From the NCBI GenBank assembly GCA_016927595.1, contig JAFGMI010000018.1:1-64000 (forward strand): a stretch of DNA of 64,000 nucleotides, given 5' to 3'. The stretch is from Melioribacteraceae bacterium (GTDB lineage Bacteria; Bacteroidota; Ignavibacteria; Ignavibacteriales; Melioribacteraceae). The translations under genes and the position numbers were made by a program. The stretch's first letter is position 1. Every line of letters starts with the position of its first letter. The notes under the pieces were generated by a model that searched no databases, was not told where the DNA came from, and saw only the letters and a program-made list of their open reading frames with translations. Of this stretch, positions 17,546 to 25,932 are shown piece after piece.

Positions 17546-19838
17546 TATTATTCCTTTTCTTTTTGAAATACGTGTCTGATTTGTACAAAACCAAAAACAT
17601 TATTGTAACTGTTCCCAGGAAGCTTGTAAACATGTTGAGTGAAACCAATGCACCGAGAGATCGGTTTGGTGGAAAAACGGAAAATAAAAGAACAAGGAAT
17701 CCTGCTATAACCACAATCGCATTAAAGATTATTGCTCTTCCTGAGTGGTGCATAGTTTCCTTAATAGTTATATTCTTATCGCCGGATTCAAGTGCATAAA
17801 TTTTATAGCGCTCTATAAAGTGGACAGCGTAATCTATTCCGATACCTACTGCTATGCTCGATATCAGAGCAGTTGTTGTACTTAAGGCTATATCAAGCAA
17901 TCCCATTAGTCCGAAGCTGATTATAGCAGTAATTACAATTGGTATCGCGCCGATGAATCCTATTTTAATTTTTTTGAACATCAACGATAGAAGAACAATT
18001 ATTATTACGACAGAAAGAAGCAGGCTTTGTATCTGACCTTCCAAAATCAGATCAGTGAAAACCAGAGCTTTATAGCCTGAACCTGCATAGTTTATATTCA
18101 CGCTTACTTTTTCAAAATCATCTCTATACTTTTCGATAGCAGCTATAGCTCTGTTAATTTCTTTTGAGTTATCACTTTTCAACTGTATATTAACATTAGC
18201 CTGCCTGTAATCGTAATCAACAACTTTCCACAGATTGTCCGGATCGCCTGACATTTCATAAAGCAGAAGATACTGTGCGATCAGGTCACGTGAATCAGGT
18301 ATAACGTTGTACGTCTCATCATCGCCATGCATTACCTTATTCATTCTTTTTAAATAATCTGCCAGCGAGAATGAATTACCGACAACATCAATCGATTCAA
18401 CGTCGTTCTGCATCTCATCTATTATTCTTTGAACTTCCGGCTGCTTGAATGCATCGTTGTTTTCAGAATCCAGGATTACATTAATAGTGTTTGTACCGCC
18501 AAAATGTTGATTAATAAAGTCGTCGGTTTGTACAATGTCGCTGTCTTTTTCAAATTTCTCCAGAAAGCTGGAGTTGATCCAGACTTTATTTATACCAATA
18601 ACGGATATGATGACAATGATTCCGGTAATCGAAATCACAATCCATTTGAATTTCACGGTCCAGTCAGCAAAAGAATATGCGAGTTTACCGTTGTCTTCTT
18701 TAGATTTCTCTTTATGCGCTTTCCTTTTTGGCAAACCAAACACCATGATTCCTGCGGGTATAAGCACCAAAGAAAACACCATTGCCATCATTACACCGAA
18801 CGAAGTAAAAACCCCGAAATATTTAATCGGATAAACATCAGAACTTAGAAGTGAAATAAACCCAACCGCAGTAGTAACAGAAGTCATTACAACCGGTTTC
18901 CACATTTCTTTGAGCATGTCTTTCACAGCTTCAAGTTTATTTGCCCCCGGATGCTCAAAAAGGAACAGATCAAGATGACTGTAAAGATGAATACCGTCTG
19001 CCACACCTATCGCAATCAGCATAACTGGTATCATCGTAGAGACTGAGTAAATTGGAATTCCGAACATAGCCATTAAACCGAAAGCCCATATTGTGCTCAA
19101 TAAAACGACTAGCAATGTTAAAATTGTGTTTCGTACGCTTCGCAGTACGAAGTAAAGTACAAGAATAATCACGGCAATAACAATCGGCACCATAATCTGC
19201 ATATCTTTAGGACCTAAATATGCAAGCGTCCCTTCTACAATCGGTACTCCAGCTACATAAAGCTTTTCCGGTCCTTCGTAAGATTTTGCCAAGTCAAGTA
19301 TCCGATGATAGAATTCAAGCGAAAAAACATCATCTTCTATTTCAGCAACAATAAGTGAGATTTGTTCGTTTTCCGAAACTATACGTTTGAAAACCATTTC
19401 ATTGTTTCTGACATCTTCTCTTAATTGATTTAGTTTTTCTTCATCCTGTGGAACTTTGTTATAAAAATCTTTTACATCCAACCCGGTTTCGGTTCCCATT
19501 ATGTTTTCAGCAGTGTAAAGAGAAGTAACATCATCTTTATTAATCTCTTCTGTTTTCTGAAGTTTTTTTGTAATGTCTTTGATTTTTTTCAAAGTACCGG
19601 AGTTATAGATTCCGTTTTTATTTTCGATCGCTATTAGTATGCCGTCTTTAATATCAAACAGTTTTTCGGCTTGATCGCTGAATACAAAAGCCGGATGATC
19701 GTATGGCATATATTCATCCAAGTCGGTTTCCATACGTGAGTTTTTCAGCATTCTATCGAGAAAAAGCAGAGTTAAGGCAGCGATAAAAATCAAGACTGCA
19801 AGTGATCTGATCATGTGTATGTTCTTCGGGCATTTCAT
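17535..19838 (-). CDS. MMPL/RND-superfamily permease
   Basis: The protein has about 767 residues and the classic duplicated RND/MMPL plan: TM1, a periplasmic loop, TM2-6, a cytoplasmic link, TM7, a second periplasmic loop and TM8-12. Acidic residues in the membrane core are visible (IGVADGIHLYSH and GIGIDYAVHFIERY, at equivalent places in each half). Such pumps use the proton gradient to move lipids or other hydrophobic compounds. The frame is open to 19862, but that start lies within a palindromic operator; ATG 19838 (AAAGGA nine bases upstream) is preferred. With the LolA-like and barrel genes it forms a possible inner-to-outer membrane lipid or lipoprotein route. Confidence 0.9.
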   Translation of the reverse strand: MKCPKNIHMIRSLAVLIFIAALTLLFLDRMLKNSRMETDLDEYMPYDHPAFVFSDQAEKLFDIKDGILIAIENKNGIYNSGTLKKIKDITKKLQKTEEINKDDVTSLYTAENIMGTETGLDVKDFYNKVPQDEEKLNQLREDVRNNEMVFKRIVSENEQISLIVAEIEDDVFSLEFYHRILDLAKSYEGPEKLYVAGVPIVEGTLAYLGPKDMQIMVPIVIAVIILVLYFVLRSVRNTILTLLVVLLSTIWAFGLMAMFGIPIYSVSTMIPVMLIAIGVADGIHLYSHLDLFLFEHPGANKLEAVKDMLKEMWKPVVMTSVTTAVGFISLLSSDVYPIKYFGVFTSFGVMMAMVFSLVLIPAGIMVFGLPKRKAHKEKSKEDNGKLAYSFADWTVKFKWIVISITGIIVIISVIGINKVWINSSFLEKFEKDSDIVQTDDFINQHFGGTNTINVILDSENNDAFKQPEVQRIIDEMQNDVESIDVVGNSFSLADYLKRMNKVMHGDDETYNVIPDSRDLIAQYLLLYEMSGDPDNLWKVVDYDYRQANVNIQLKSDNSKEINRAIAAIEKYRDDFEKVSVNINYAGSGYKALVFTDLILEGQIQSLLLSVVIIIVLLSLMFKKIKIGFIGAIPIVITAIISFGLMGLLDIALSTTTALISSIAVGIGIDYAVHFIERYKIYALESGDKNITIKETMHHSGRAIIFNAIVVIAGFLVLLFSVFPPNRSLGALVSLNMFTSFLGTVTIMFLVLYKSDTYFKKKRNNNED

Positions 19839-19851
19839 GCGGTTTATTCCT

Positions 19852-19869
19852 TTAGTTAACATTAACTAA
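19852..19869. promoter_or_regulatory. Palindromic operator before the MMPL permease gene
   Basis: TTAGTTA-ACAT-TAACTAA is a perfect inverted repeat overlapping the end of the downstream TetR gene and lying 14 bases before the chosen permease start. The TAACTAACATA half recurs before the other two genes of this cluster, which suggests one regulator acts on all of them. Confidence 0.6.
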
Positions 19870-20427
19870 CATATTATTTAAAAATTTTCTCCCTTTTTTA
19901 GTAAGAGAGCCGTTAAGAATAATTTGCAGCAGCAGATCAAGTTCTTCGCCGCCTTTCCCGGCGGTTTCTTTAATGATACTGTAAATCAAGTGCAAATAGA
20001 TTTCAATCGGATAGTCGTAAAGAACGCCCTTTTTTATTCCCCCGGCTATCAGCATATTCAACAGCGGTAAAACATCATATTTTCTGAAGCGGGCGATCTT
20101 GAGCCAGACAGCCGGGTAGCTTTTCTTCAATGTTAAAAGTGATTTATCATCAAATGTGCGCAGATTAGACTTAACGATTCTGAATATGGAATAAAACTTT
20201 TCAACGAAGGGAGATTCTTCAGCTATTATATTGATTACTTCATTGTACGCAGTTAAAAGAATATTCATTAGTGTTTTCTCAATCAAATCTTCCTTGCTGT
20301 CATAAATTTTATAAATGGTTTTCTTACTGACACAAAGTGCTTTTGAGATCGAATCTATTCTAAATGGAGTAACTCCATTTGTCTGGAATTCTGACTGCAG
20401 GTATTTTTCAATTTGCTTTTGCATCAT
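19852..20427 (-). CDS. TetR/AcrR family transcriptional regulator
   Basis: The 191-residue protein has an N-terminal TetR HTH (RIDSISKALCVSKKTIYKIYDSKEDLIEKTL, about residues 23-53) followed by an all-helical C-terminal domain expected to bind a ligand and form dimers. It is placed between another TetR gene and the MMPL permease, all reading the same way. A related palindrome stands just before its start (20435-20448). It probably controls the envelope-transport operon. The nature of the ligand is unknown. Confidence 0.88.
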   Translation of the reverse strand: MMQKQIEKYLQSEFQTNGVTPFRIDSISKALCVSKKTIYKIYDSKEDLIEKTLMNILLTAYNEVINIIAEESPFVEKFYSIFRIVKSNLRTFDDKSLLTLKKSYPAVWLKIARFRKYDVLPLLNMLIAGGIKKGVLYDYPIEIYLHLIYSIIKETAGKGGEELDLLLQIILNGSLTKKGRKFLNNMLVNVN

Positions 20428-20434
20428 CGCCCTA

Positions 20435-20448
20435 AGTTATCACTAACT
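20435..20448. promoter_or_regulatory. Palindromic operator before the second TetR gene
   Basis: AGTTA-TCAC-TAACT is a perfect five-base inverted repeat with a four-base spacer, and continues to CTAACTAACATAG (to 20455). It shares the AGTTA-N4-TAACT core with the site at 19852-19869. Confidence 0.55.
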
Positions 20449-20467
20449 AACATAGCATTTAAAAAAT

Positions 20468-21052
20468 TTATCTCAGAATCATCTGATTAATTGTCGAAAC
20501 TACTTCGCTGCACTTTGAAGACAAATCCGATTTGAAGCCGCTCAAACGCCATTCAAGTACAGTTAAACGGATAAATCCGAGAATTACAGTAACAATATTG
20601 GCAGAATTAATATCCTTAATCTCACCGGAATCAATCCCATCCTGAATAATTGACGTAAGTAATTTTTTTCTATACTTAATTATTCTGACCAGCTTCTCTT
20701 TCAGCAGATTGCTTTGATTGAAAATATCTTCAGAGAATATCACGGAGGTCATTTCTCTGTTTTTATTCAGAAAATTGAAGTGAAATTCAATAAATAGATG
20801 CAGTTTCTCCGTAGCAGTTTCACCTTTATCAAGGTATTCCTTCAATGAGAAATCAAAATCACCGATTCTGGATAGAATACCCAGCACGATATCTTCTTTA
20901 TTCAGAAAATGCCTGTAAATAGCGGGTTCGCTGATCTTAACTTTAGCGGCTAACTCACGAATTGACAGTGCTTCGTAGCCACCCAGGTGAATAATATTGA
21001 TTGCCTCATCAATAATTATTTTTTGTCTCTCTTCAGTTGTTAATCGTGCCAT
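20468..21052 (-). CDS. TetR/AcrR family transcriptional regulator
   Basis: The 194-residue protein has a textbook TetR N-terminus: a helix with EAINIIHLGGYEALSIRELA, then KVKISEPAIYRHFLNKEDIV, in which AIYRHF is the recognition helix. The C-terminal domain is helical and hydrophobic. It is the first gene of the envelope-transport operon. A long inverted repeat (21069-21098) lies 16 bases before the start and is a natural autoregulatory operator. It is divergent in sequence from the second TetR protein of this cluster, so the two may sense different signals. Confidence 0.9.
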   Translation of the reverse strand: MARLTTEERQKIIIDEAINIIHLGGYEALSIRELAAKVKISEPAIYRHFLNKEDIVLGILSRIGDFDFSLKEYLDKGETATEKLHLFIEFHFNFLNKNREMTSVIFSEDIFNQSNLLKEKLVRIIKYRKKLLTSIIQDGIDSGEIKDINSANIVTVILGFIRLTVLEWRLSGFKSDLSSKCSEVVSTINQMILR

Positions 21053-21068
21053 GATTTTCTTATTTAAT

Positions 21069-21098
21069 TATGTTTGTTAACACTCACTAACAAACATA
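21069..21098. promoter_or_regulatory. Long palindromic operator upstream of the TetR/MMPL operon
   Basis: TATGTTTGTTA (21069-21079) and TAACAAACATA (21088-21098) form a perfect 11-base inverted repeat with an eight-base spacer. Its right half shares CTAAC-AACATA with the sites at 20435 and 19852. Size and place fit a TetR-family operator. Confidence 0.75.
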
Positions 21099-21189
21099 AT
21101 GAATTTGAAGCTTGCTGTCAAGAAAAATTTTTTATGCCTCCGGCAAATCCGGATAAAAGTCAAAAATAAGAAAAACCTACTCCCGATCC

Positions 21190-21351
21190 TTAAAGACCAG
21201 GAAGAAATCCCCATGCAGTTCCGACTTCATGATTACCATCTCGGGCATATGGCAGGTCTGGCGTAATCTGTATATAGCACTCAGCACAGTTCTGTGCATC
21301 GGTGAAAGAGATAAATCAAAACAAAGGAGTTATGATTCCGGTTTTCTTCAT
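21190..21351 (-). pseudogene. Possible decayed small secreted Cys-containing protein
   Basis: On the minus strand, GGAGA stands eight bases before ATG 21351. The frame begins MKKTGIITPLF, meets TGA at codon 12, and resumes with FISFTDAQNCAEC and about 30 more residues to TAA at 21190. Without the TGA, the beginning would read as a signal peptide ending DAQ, like other secreted proteins here. A second frame over the same bases is also open for about 40 codons. It may be a dead gene or a chance arrangement; I do not recognise the product. The remaining bases of 21099-21488 contain nothing else convincing. Confidence 0.25.
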
Positions 21352-21488
21352 AGTGCTCTCTCTCCATTTTTGACAGATGAATTCATATAACAATGAACTT
21401 GTAGAATCTATGTTCCGGCATTACCGTAATCCATCAATCCGGAGAGTTCTAAATCCTCACTATGTTGAAGTACCATAATAAGAATGTT

Positions 21489-22031
21489 TTACTCTGATGT
21501 TTTTCTAGCCACGTAATTCACAAAATATTCTTCATCCACTTTTTCGGTGAACACTTCAAACCCCTTATTTTCCATAATCTGAATCAAAGGCGCAGGGATG
21601 AAAGGAGTTATCAGCAGATAATTTTCGCCCGTTTTCAGTCTTCGAATGTCTTTAGTAACTTTAGCAGCCGGCTGAATACCGTTTTCGAGATCTCGTCGTG
21701 TGTCGTATTCCATAACTAAATTATTGTCATTTACCCAATCAGGTTTTTCCCTCGTATATCCGCAGGTATCCTCAGCAATATCTGAGTCATCGAGACCGGC
21801 TTCTTTTCTGAGCGTATTAATCATTTTCGATAATGTAACACCACCGACCACAGCAGCCTGTTTAAGAGTTGTAACGCGAGCTACAGTTCTGCGAAGTATA
21901 GGGTTTTTCAACTTCTTAAATACAGGCGCGATCTCAATTATTATGTCCTCAAGTCCAGGATAACTATTCAGCAAATCACCTACAAGTGTTTGAGGTGTGA
22001 TATCAAGTTTTTTATCTTCTCTAATTATCAT
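21489..22031 (-). CDS. DUF1858 and DUF2249 domain protein
   Basis: The 180-residue protein combines an N-terminal DUF1858-type helical domain (ITPQTLVGDLLNSYPGLEDII, to about residue 70, ending in TLKQAAVVGGV) with a C-terminal DUF2249-like domain (LKTGENYLLITPFIPAPLIQIM then GFEVFTEKV). DUF1858 and DUF2249 proteins are commonly encoded with hemerythrin/DUF438 proteins and with denitrification or NO-response genes, but their biochemical role is not established. The start overlaps the end of the DUF438 gene by 11 bases, so the two are co-translated. Confidence 0.8.
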   Translation of the reverse strand: MIIREDKKLDITPQTLVGDLLNSYPGLEDIIIEIAPVFKKLKNPILRRTVARVTTLKQAAVVGGVTLSKMINTLRKEAGLDDSDIAEDTCGYTREKPDWVNDNNLVMEYDTRRDLENGIQPAAKVTKDIRRLKTGENYLLITPFIPAPLIQIMENKGFEVFTEKVDEEYFVNYVARKTSE

Positions 22032-23235
22032 ACTGCAATATTCTCCTTTCGCCTTCCAGTTCCCGATATTCGCCTATATCCTGCGTGAGTTCAACGGTAC
22101 CCAAATATTTACCCTCTTTATCTCTGACAGCATAATATGAAATGTGGACATACTTACCACTGAAATTAATCCAGAACTTGGCTGCATCCTGTTTGCCGGA
22201 TTTGAAATCGTCGAGTATCTGATTAACAATATGTACGCTTGAAGGAGGATGACAGTATTGAACCTCTCTGCCCAGAATAGCTTTACTTCTCTGAAAAATT
22301 CTGTCAGTTCCATGCGAAAAATATTTTACCTTATCATTCGCATCTACAAAAGTAAAATCAAGGGGTATGCAGTTAAAAATACCTTCCAGCTCTTCGGGGG
22401 AAAAACTTCCGGTTGATAATTTGAAGAGCGAACCATTTTCATGTGAGGTGCCAATCTCAATTCCGGGGCTCCATCTTTCGGGCGGGTAATACAAACAGAA
22501 ACCAATCTCATCGCTCTGCTTATCGATCTCGTACCATTCGATATCCGTAAAAGCATCTATACACATTGGCATCAGTATTTTATCTTCCTTGAATATCATT
22601 TCAGCGATTGACTTAAGTGCCGGTTCGAACAACAAGTCAATAAATCCGCGGACGGCGTCCATGTCAACATCTTTTTCGCTAAATGCAGTAAAACAAGATT
22701 TCAACAACGCTCTGGTTTCATCATGTTTCCCCCACATAACCATAGGCGGTCCGGTTATATTATGGTTCTCCAGAAATGGAAAAATTAAGTTCTCTTTCCG
22801 CTGATAATGTTTTTCAATATCCATAAGGAGATTGAATTGTTTGTGGATTCCGGCAAGTACTTCCGGGGGAGAACCGGTTTCGGATTCAGTCGGGTATAAT
22901 CTTCTGATACTCTCAATCACCCTTTCCAACTCGCGATTTTCATTCACGAAAATTTCAACCGGGTGTCCTTCCGGAATCTCCTTTGAATAATTACTTAACA
23001 GATTACCTTTTAGCGCATCAGAATGAAGATCGCAGAATTTTAGTATTTCTGAGCGATCCAGACCTTCTTTTATAAGTTCTTCCTCCGCCTGTACAACTTC
23101 ACCGTAAGGAACGGCGCCCATAAGATTTTTCAAGTCCTTTTGTGTCTCTTCGACGGATTCGCCGTTATGTAATTTTAGCAGTAATTGCTTTAATTTACTC
23201 ACCCGGTGTTCACTGTTATTTATATATTCACTCAT
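22021..23235 (-). CDS. DUF438-hemerythrin-PAS domain protein
   Basis: The 404-residue protein has three parts. The first is DUF438 (about residues 14-85, including NLMGAVPYGEVVQAEEEL). Next is a hemerythrin-like domain (about 90-230), with HKQFNLLMDIEKHYQRKEN, WGKHDETR and FKEDKILMPM supplying likely iron ligands. Last is a C-terminal PAS domain (about 285-400, with FTFVDANDKVKYFSHG and LGTVELTQDI). Such proteins are thought to sense or handle NO or O2 through a di-iron or PAS-bound cofactor. It forms a two-gene operon with the DUF1858/DUF2249 gene, on the same strand as the nar block but separated from it by the MMPL operon. Confidence 0.88.
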   Translation of the reverse strand: MSEYINNSEHRVSKLKQLLLKLHNGESVEETQKDLKNLMGAVPYGEVVQAEEELIKEGLDRSEILKFCDLHSDALKGNLLSNYSKEIPEGHPVEIFVNENRELERVIESIRRLYPTESETGSPPEVLAGIHKQFNLLMDIEKHYQRKENLIFPFLENHNITGPPMVMWGKHDETRALLKSCFTAFSEKDVDMDAVRGFIDLLFEPALKSIAEMIFKEDKILMPMCIDAFTDIEWYEIDKQSDEIGFCLYYPPERWSPGIEIGTSHENGSLFKLSTGSFSPEELEGIFNCIPLDFTFVDANDKVKYFSHGTDRIFQRSKAILGREVQYCHPPSSVHIVNQILDDFKSGKQDAAKFWINFSGKYVHISYYAVRDKEGKYLGTVELTQDIGEYRELEGERRILQYDN

Positions 23236-24084
23236 ATTTAAAATCCTTTATATATAAACTGAATTTGTTAAAATTACCTAATAACTTTATCTATTTGCAC
23301 TCTTAATAAATATCTGTACTCAATTTTGCTTGGTTAAAACTTTTGTCTGATTTCTGGTGCCAGCTAAAGAATAAAAAGTTTTTTAGCATATTATAAACAG
23401 ATAAAATATTCTGCTTTTAAAATTAAGAAACGATCTTTGCTAAAACAAGTGAATAACATCTTTTATTTGTGAAATTTACATTCAGAAAGCAGCGATCCGA
23501 TATCCATGAATTTTGGGCATCTGTCTATAAGTTTTCCCTCACTATAACGAGTGATTTCTGATTTTGCTTCATTGAGATCACTATTCAGCAGTATGTTCTA
23601 AAGCAGAAGTACCATCTCGAATTTTTAACGTTTCTTTACTTTTGTAAATTTTGAAAACATTCATTGTCAATTTAAAAACGATATAAACACACATTTATAA
23701 TTGCAAAATTTTTGCACTTTTGAAATATAATGCAATTTTACATTGCACTATTGCAATCCTCGGCCTTATTATTCTAAGAAAACGAACCAATAACCGCCTT
23801 CTCTTTCAGGAACGAAAATTGGCGTACTATGCATATTGGCTGTGGAAAAATGAAGAAAGTGTCTGCAATCAATATAAATTTGTGCTCGATGCATTCTGTG
23901 AAGACGGATATTGTTTCACTGAAATTACAGAGAGCTGGAAAATCAAACATGTATTGAGGGAGAATTTACTGATCAAAAAAAATAAACTACACGGCATATT
24001 CTCTATGGTTTAATGAGTTGGAAACAAAAATCGTATACGATAAATATGATCAGCTTATGACTTACTAAAGTGCGGGAGGACAAA
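23236..24084. other. Divergent intergenic region with TGCA palindromes
   Basis: These 849 bases separate the minus-strand DUF438 gene from the plus-strand cupin gene. Two clear palindromes are present: TGCAAAA-T-TTTTGCA (23702-23716) and TGCAAT-TTTAC-ATTGCA (23731-23747), centres 30 bases apart, followed by TGCA-CTAT-TGCA (23744-23755). A frame of 97 codons (23720-24013) starts among them but has no ribosome-binding site or recognisable domain. The rest is AT-rich with no visible gene. Confidence 0.5.
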
Positions 24085-24402
24085 ATGATAAATACCAGAA
24101 ATATTTATGATGAGCTCGGCTGGGAAGAAGCCCCCGGGTATCAGGTCGGAACGCGGGTTAAAACACTTAGGGATGAAGACGGTTTTAAAACTATCCTGTT
24201 AAAATTTCCTAAAGGTTTCCATATGGATTCACATACACACATTTATAACGAGCAGCATATCGTTTTGGAAGGTGAATACGAGATAGACGGCGTTGTGTAC
24301 GGTTCGGGGACTTACAGATTTATACCGGCACATAAAAATCACGGACCGTTTAACTCTAAAACCGGTGCAATCGTTCTTGTTATCTGGGATAAACTAAAAT
24401 AA
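24085..24402 (+). CDS. Small cupin-domain protein
   Basis: The 105-residue protein is a single cupin barrel. The metal-site motif 1 reads HMDSHTHIYNEQHIVLEG (two His plus Glu/Gln) and motif 2 reads GTYRFIPAHKNHGPF. The start at 24085 has GGGAGGA five bases before it; an in-frame upstream ATG at 24070 lacks this. Cupins of this size bind a divalent metal and act as small oxygenases, isomerases or sensors, and nothing here identifies the substrate. It opens the plus-strand cluster that continues with a radical SAM gene 33 bases later. Confidence 0.82.
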   Translation: MINTRNIYDELGWEEAPGYQVGTRVKTLRDEDGFKTILLKFPKGFHMDSHTHIYNEQHIVLEGEYEIDGVVYGSGTYRFIPAHKNHGPFNSKTGAIVLVIWDKLK

Positions 24403-24435
24403 TGCACTACTCCGTAAAAAATATGTGAGTTAATT

Positions 24436-25398
24436 ATGTCAATTGTATTCGGACCAATACCATCACGCAGACTCGGAAGGAGTCTTGGTGTAAACAATAT
24501 TCCGCCTAAGGTTTGTTCGTACTCCTGTACATACTGTCAGGTTGGAATCACTGATTCTATGTCTATCAGACGTAATGAATATTATCAGCCGGATATAATT
24601 TTTGAGGCAGTATCAGAGAAAGTAAACCAGCTTACAAAAGCCGGCGAGAAGATAGACTACATCACATTTGTCCCCGACGGCGAGCCGACACTTGATATCA
24701 ATCTCGGCAAGTCGATATTTTTAGTGAAATCATTAGGGATTAAAACTGCAGTTATTACAAATGCATCAATTCTATGGATGCGCGAAGTAAGAGATGAATT
24801 ACAGCTTGCCGACTGGGTATCCGTTAAAGTCGATTCGGTTCATCAGAACATCTGGCATAAAATAAACAGACCTCACGGAAAACTTGATCTTGAAAAGGTA
24901 CTTGATGGAATTGAAAAGTTTTCTTCCGAGTACAACGGCACACTTGTAACAGAAACAATGCTTGTCCGTCATGTAAACGACAATTTGGCATCACTCGACA
25001 AAACCGCAATGTTTATTCAAAAAATCAAACCAAGCAAATCATATATACTTGTGCCTACAAGACCGCCGGCTGAAAAGGATGTTGAAATACCGAGTGAGAA
25101 CAGTCTGAATATTGCCTATCATACTTTTAACAGTTACCTGAATAATCCTGAATTTCTGATCTCCGGCGAAGGGGTTGATTTTACTTATTTAGGCGAAGTT
25201 GAATCTGAATTGTTAAGCATTGTTTCCGTTCATCCGATGGCGGAAGAAGCGGTAAATGAGTTTTTAGGCAAGGCTGATTCCGATTGGTCTGTTATAGAAA
25301 AGTTGATAAAAGAGAATAAATTGAAAACAGTTGATTACTCCGGCAGAAAGTATTTCATAAGAAGTTTTTCAAAGGATCACGAGCAAGTGAACTTATAA
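24436..25398 (+). CDS. Radical SAM protein (COG0731-type)
   Basis: The 320-residue protein begins with FGPIPSRRLGRSLGVNNIPP and the cluster motif C27-SYS-C31-TY-C34, both diagnostic for the COG0731 radical SAM group (relatives of wyosine-type enzymes). The TFVPDGEPTLD segment is the SAM-binding GGE-like motif. The last 70 residues resemble a winged-helix-like extension (EEAVNEFLGKADSDWSVIEKLI). A [4Fe-4S] cluster and SAM chemistry are expected; the substrate is unknown. It is closely followed by a CBM48 protein gene and stands in an anaerobic-metabolism context. Confidence 0.88.
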   Translation: MSIVFGPIPSRRLGRSLGVNNIPPKVCSYSCTYCQVGITDSMSIRRNEYYQPDIIFEAVSEKVNQLTKAGEKIDYITFVPDGEPTLDINLGKSIFLVKSLGIKTAVITNASILWMREVRDELQLADWVSVKVDSVHQNIWHKINRPHGKLDLEKVLDGIEKFSSEYNGTLVTETMLVRHVNDNLASLDKTAMFIQKIKPSKSYILVPTRPPAEKDVEIPSENSLNIAYHTFNSYLNNPEFLISGEGVDFTYLGEVESELLSIVSVHPMAEEAVNEFLGKADSDWSVIEKLIKENKLKTVDYSGRKYFIRSFSKDHEQVNL

Positions 25399-25419
25399 AT
25401 AAATCAGCGAGGTATTACT

Positions 25420-25731
25420 ATGGCTGTAAATAAAAAATATTCACATGATAAAAAAGTCTGCCGTGTAACTTTCTCTTTACCTAAAGAAATAAATAAAAAC
25501 TTTAAGGAAATAAGCGTCGTGGGCGATTTTAATGACTGGGATCCGCACAAAAATAAAATGACTCACACAATGACTGATGGTTCAACTTCTTTGGAACTGG
25601 ATCTGGAAAGCGGTAAGGAGTATCATTTCAAGTACTTGTGCGATAATGAAATCTGGCTGATAGAACCTGACGCGGATAAACAGGTTAAAACTCACTATGG
25701 CGATTCTCATAATTCAGTTCTGGAAATTTGA
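25420..25731 (+). CDS. CBM48/AMPK-beta-like glycogen-binding domain protein
   Basis: This 103-residue stand-alone domain has the isoamylase N-terminal/AMPK-beta pattern: VTFSLP, EISVVGDFNDWDPHKNKM, then LDLESGKEYHFKYL and an aromatic plus PDAD ending. Residues of GDFNDWDP and the Trp in IWLIEPDAD match the usual alpha-glucan contact positions. It has no catalytic domain and no signal peptide, so it is probably a cytoplasmic alpha-glucan-binding or scaffold protein. GAGG lies upstream of the start. The 200 bases after it hold no recognisable gene. Confidence 0.85.
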   Translation: MAVNKKYSHDKKVCRVTFSLPKEINKNFKEISVVGDFNDWDPHKNKMTHTMTDGSTSLELDLESGKEYHFKYLCDNEIWLIEPDADKQVKTHYGDSHNSVLEI

Positions 25732-25932
25732 CATAGATACATTAAGCACGAAAGTCTTTTTAAAGGAATTACAGATGCATTTAATACAGACCCGATAATG
25801 ACTCTGACTTATAGTTGGAATATTTAGATGAATAGGGAGCTGAAACAACGCTTACTTATAATGAGAACAGAAAGGAAAGAGTATTTAACTGATATGCAAT
25901 TTCATTACTAAAAATAAATTACGGTTATAAAA

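Noticed and set aside
21332-21373. 13-codon hydrophobic frame after AAAGGAG on the plus strand
   Set aside because: The ribosome-binding site is good, but the peptide is tiny and lies opposite the possible minus-strand pseudogene. There is no toxin-like partner or antisense RNA signal.
23720-24013. 97-codon open frame on the plus strand
   Set aside because: No ribosome-binding site, hydrophobic and irregular composition, and its start lies inside a palindrome cluster. I could not match it to a family, so it is only mentioned in the intergenic entry.
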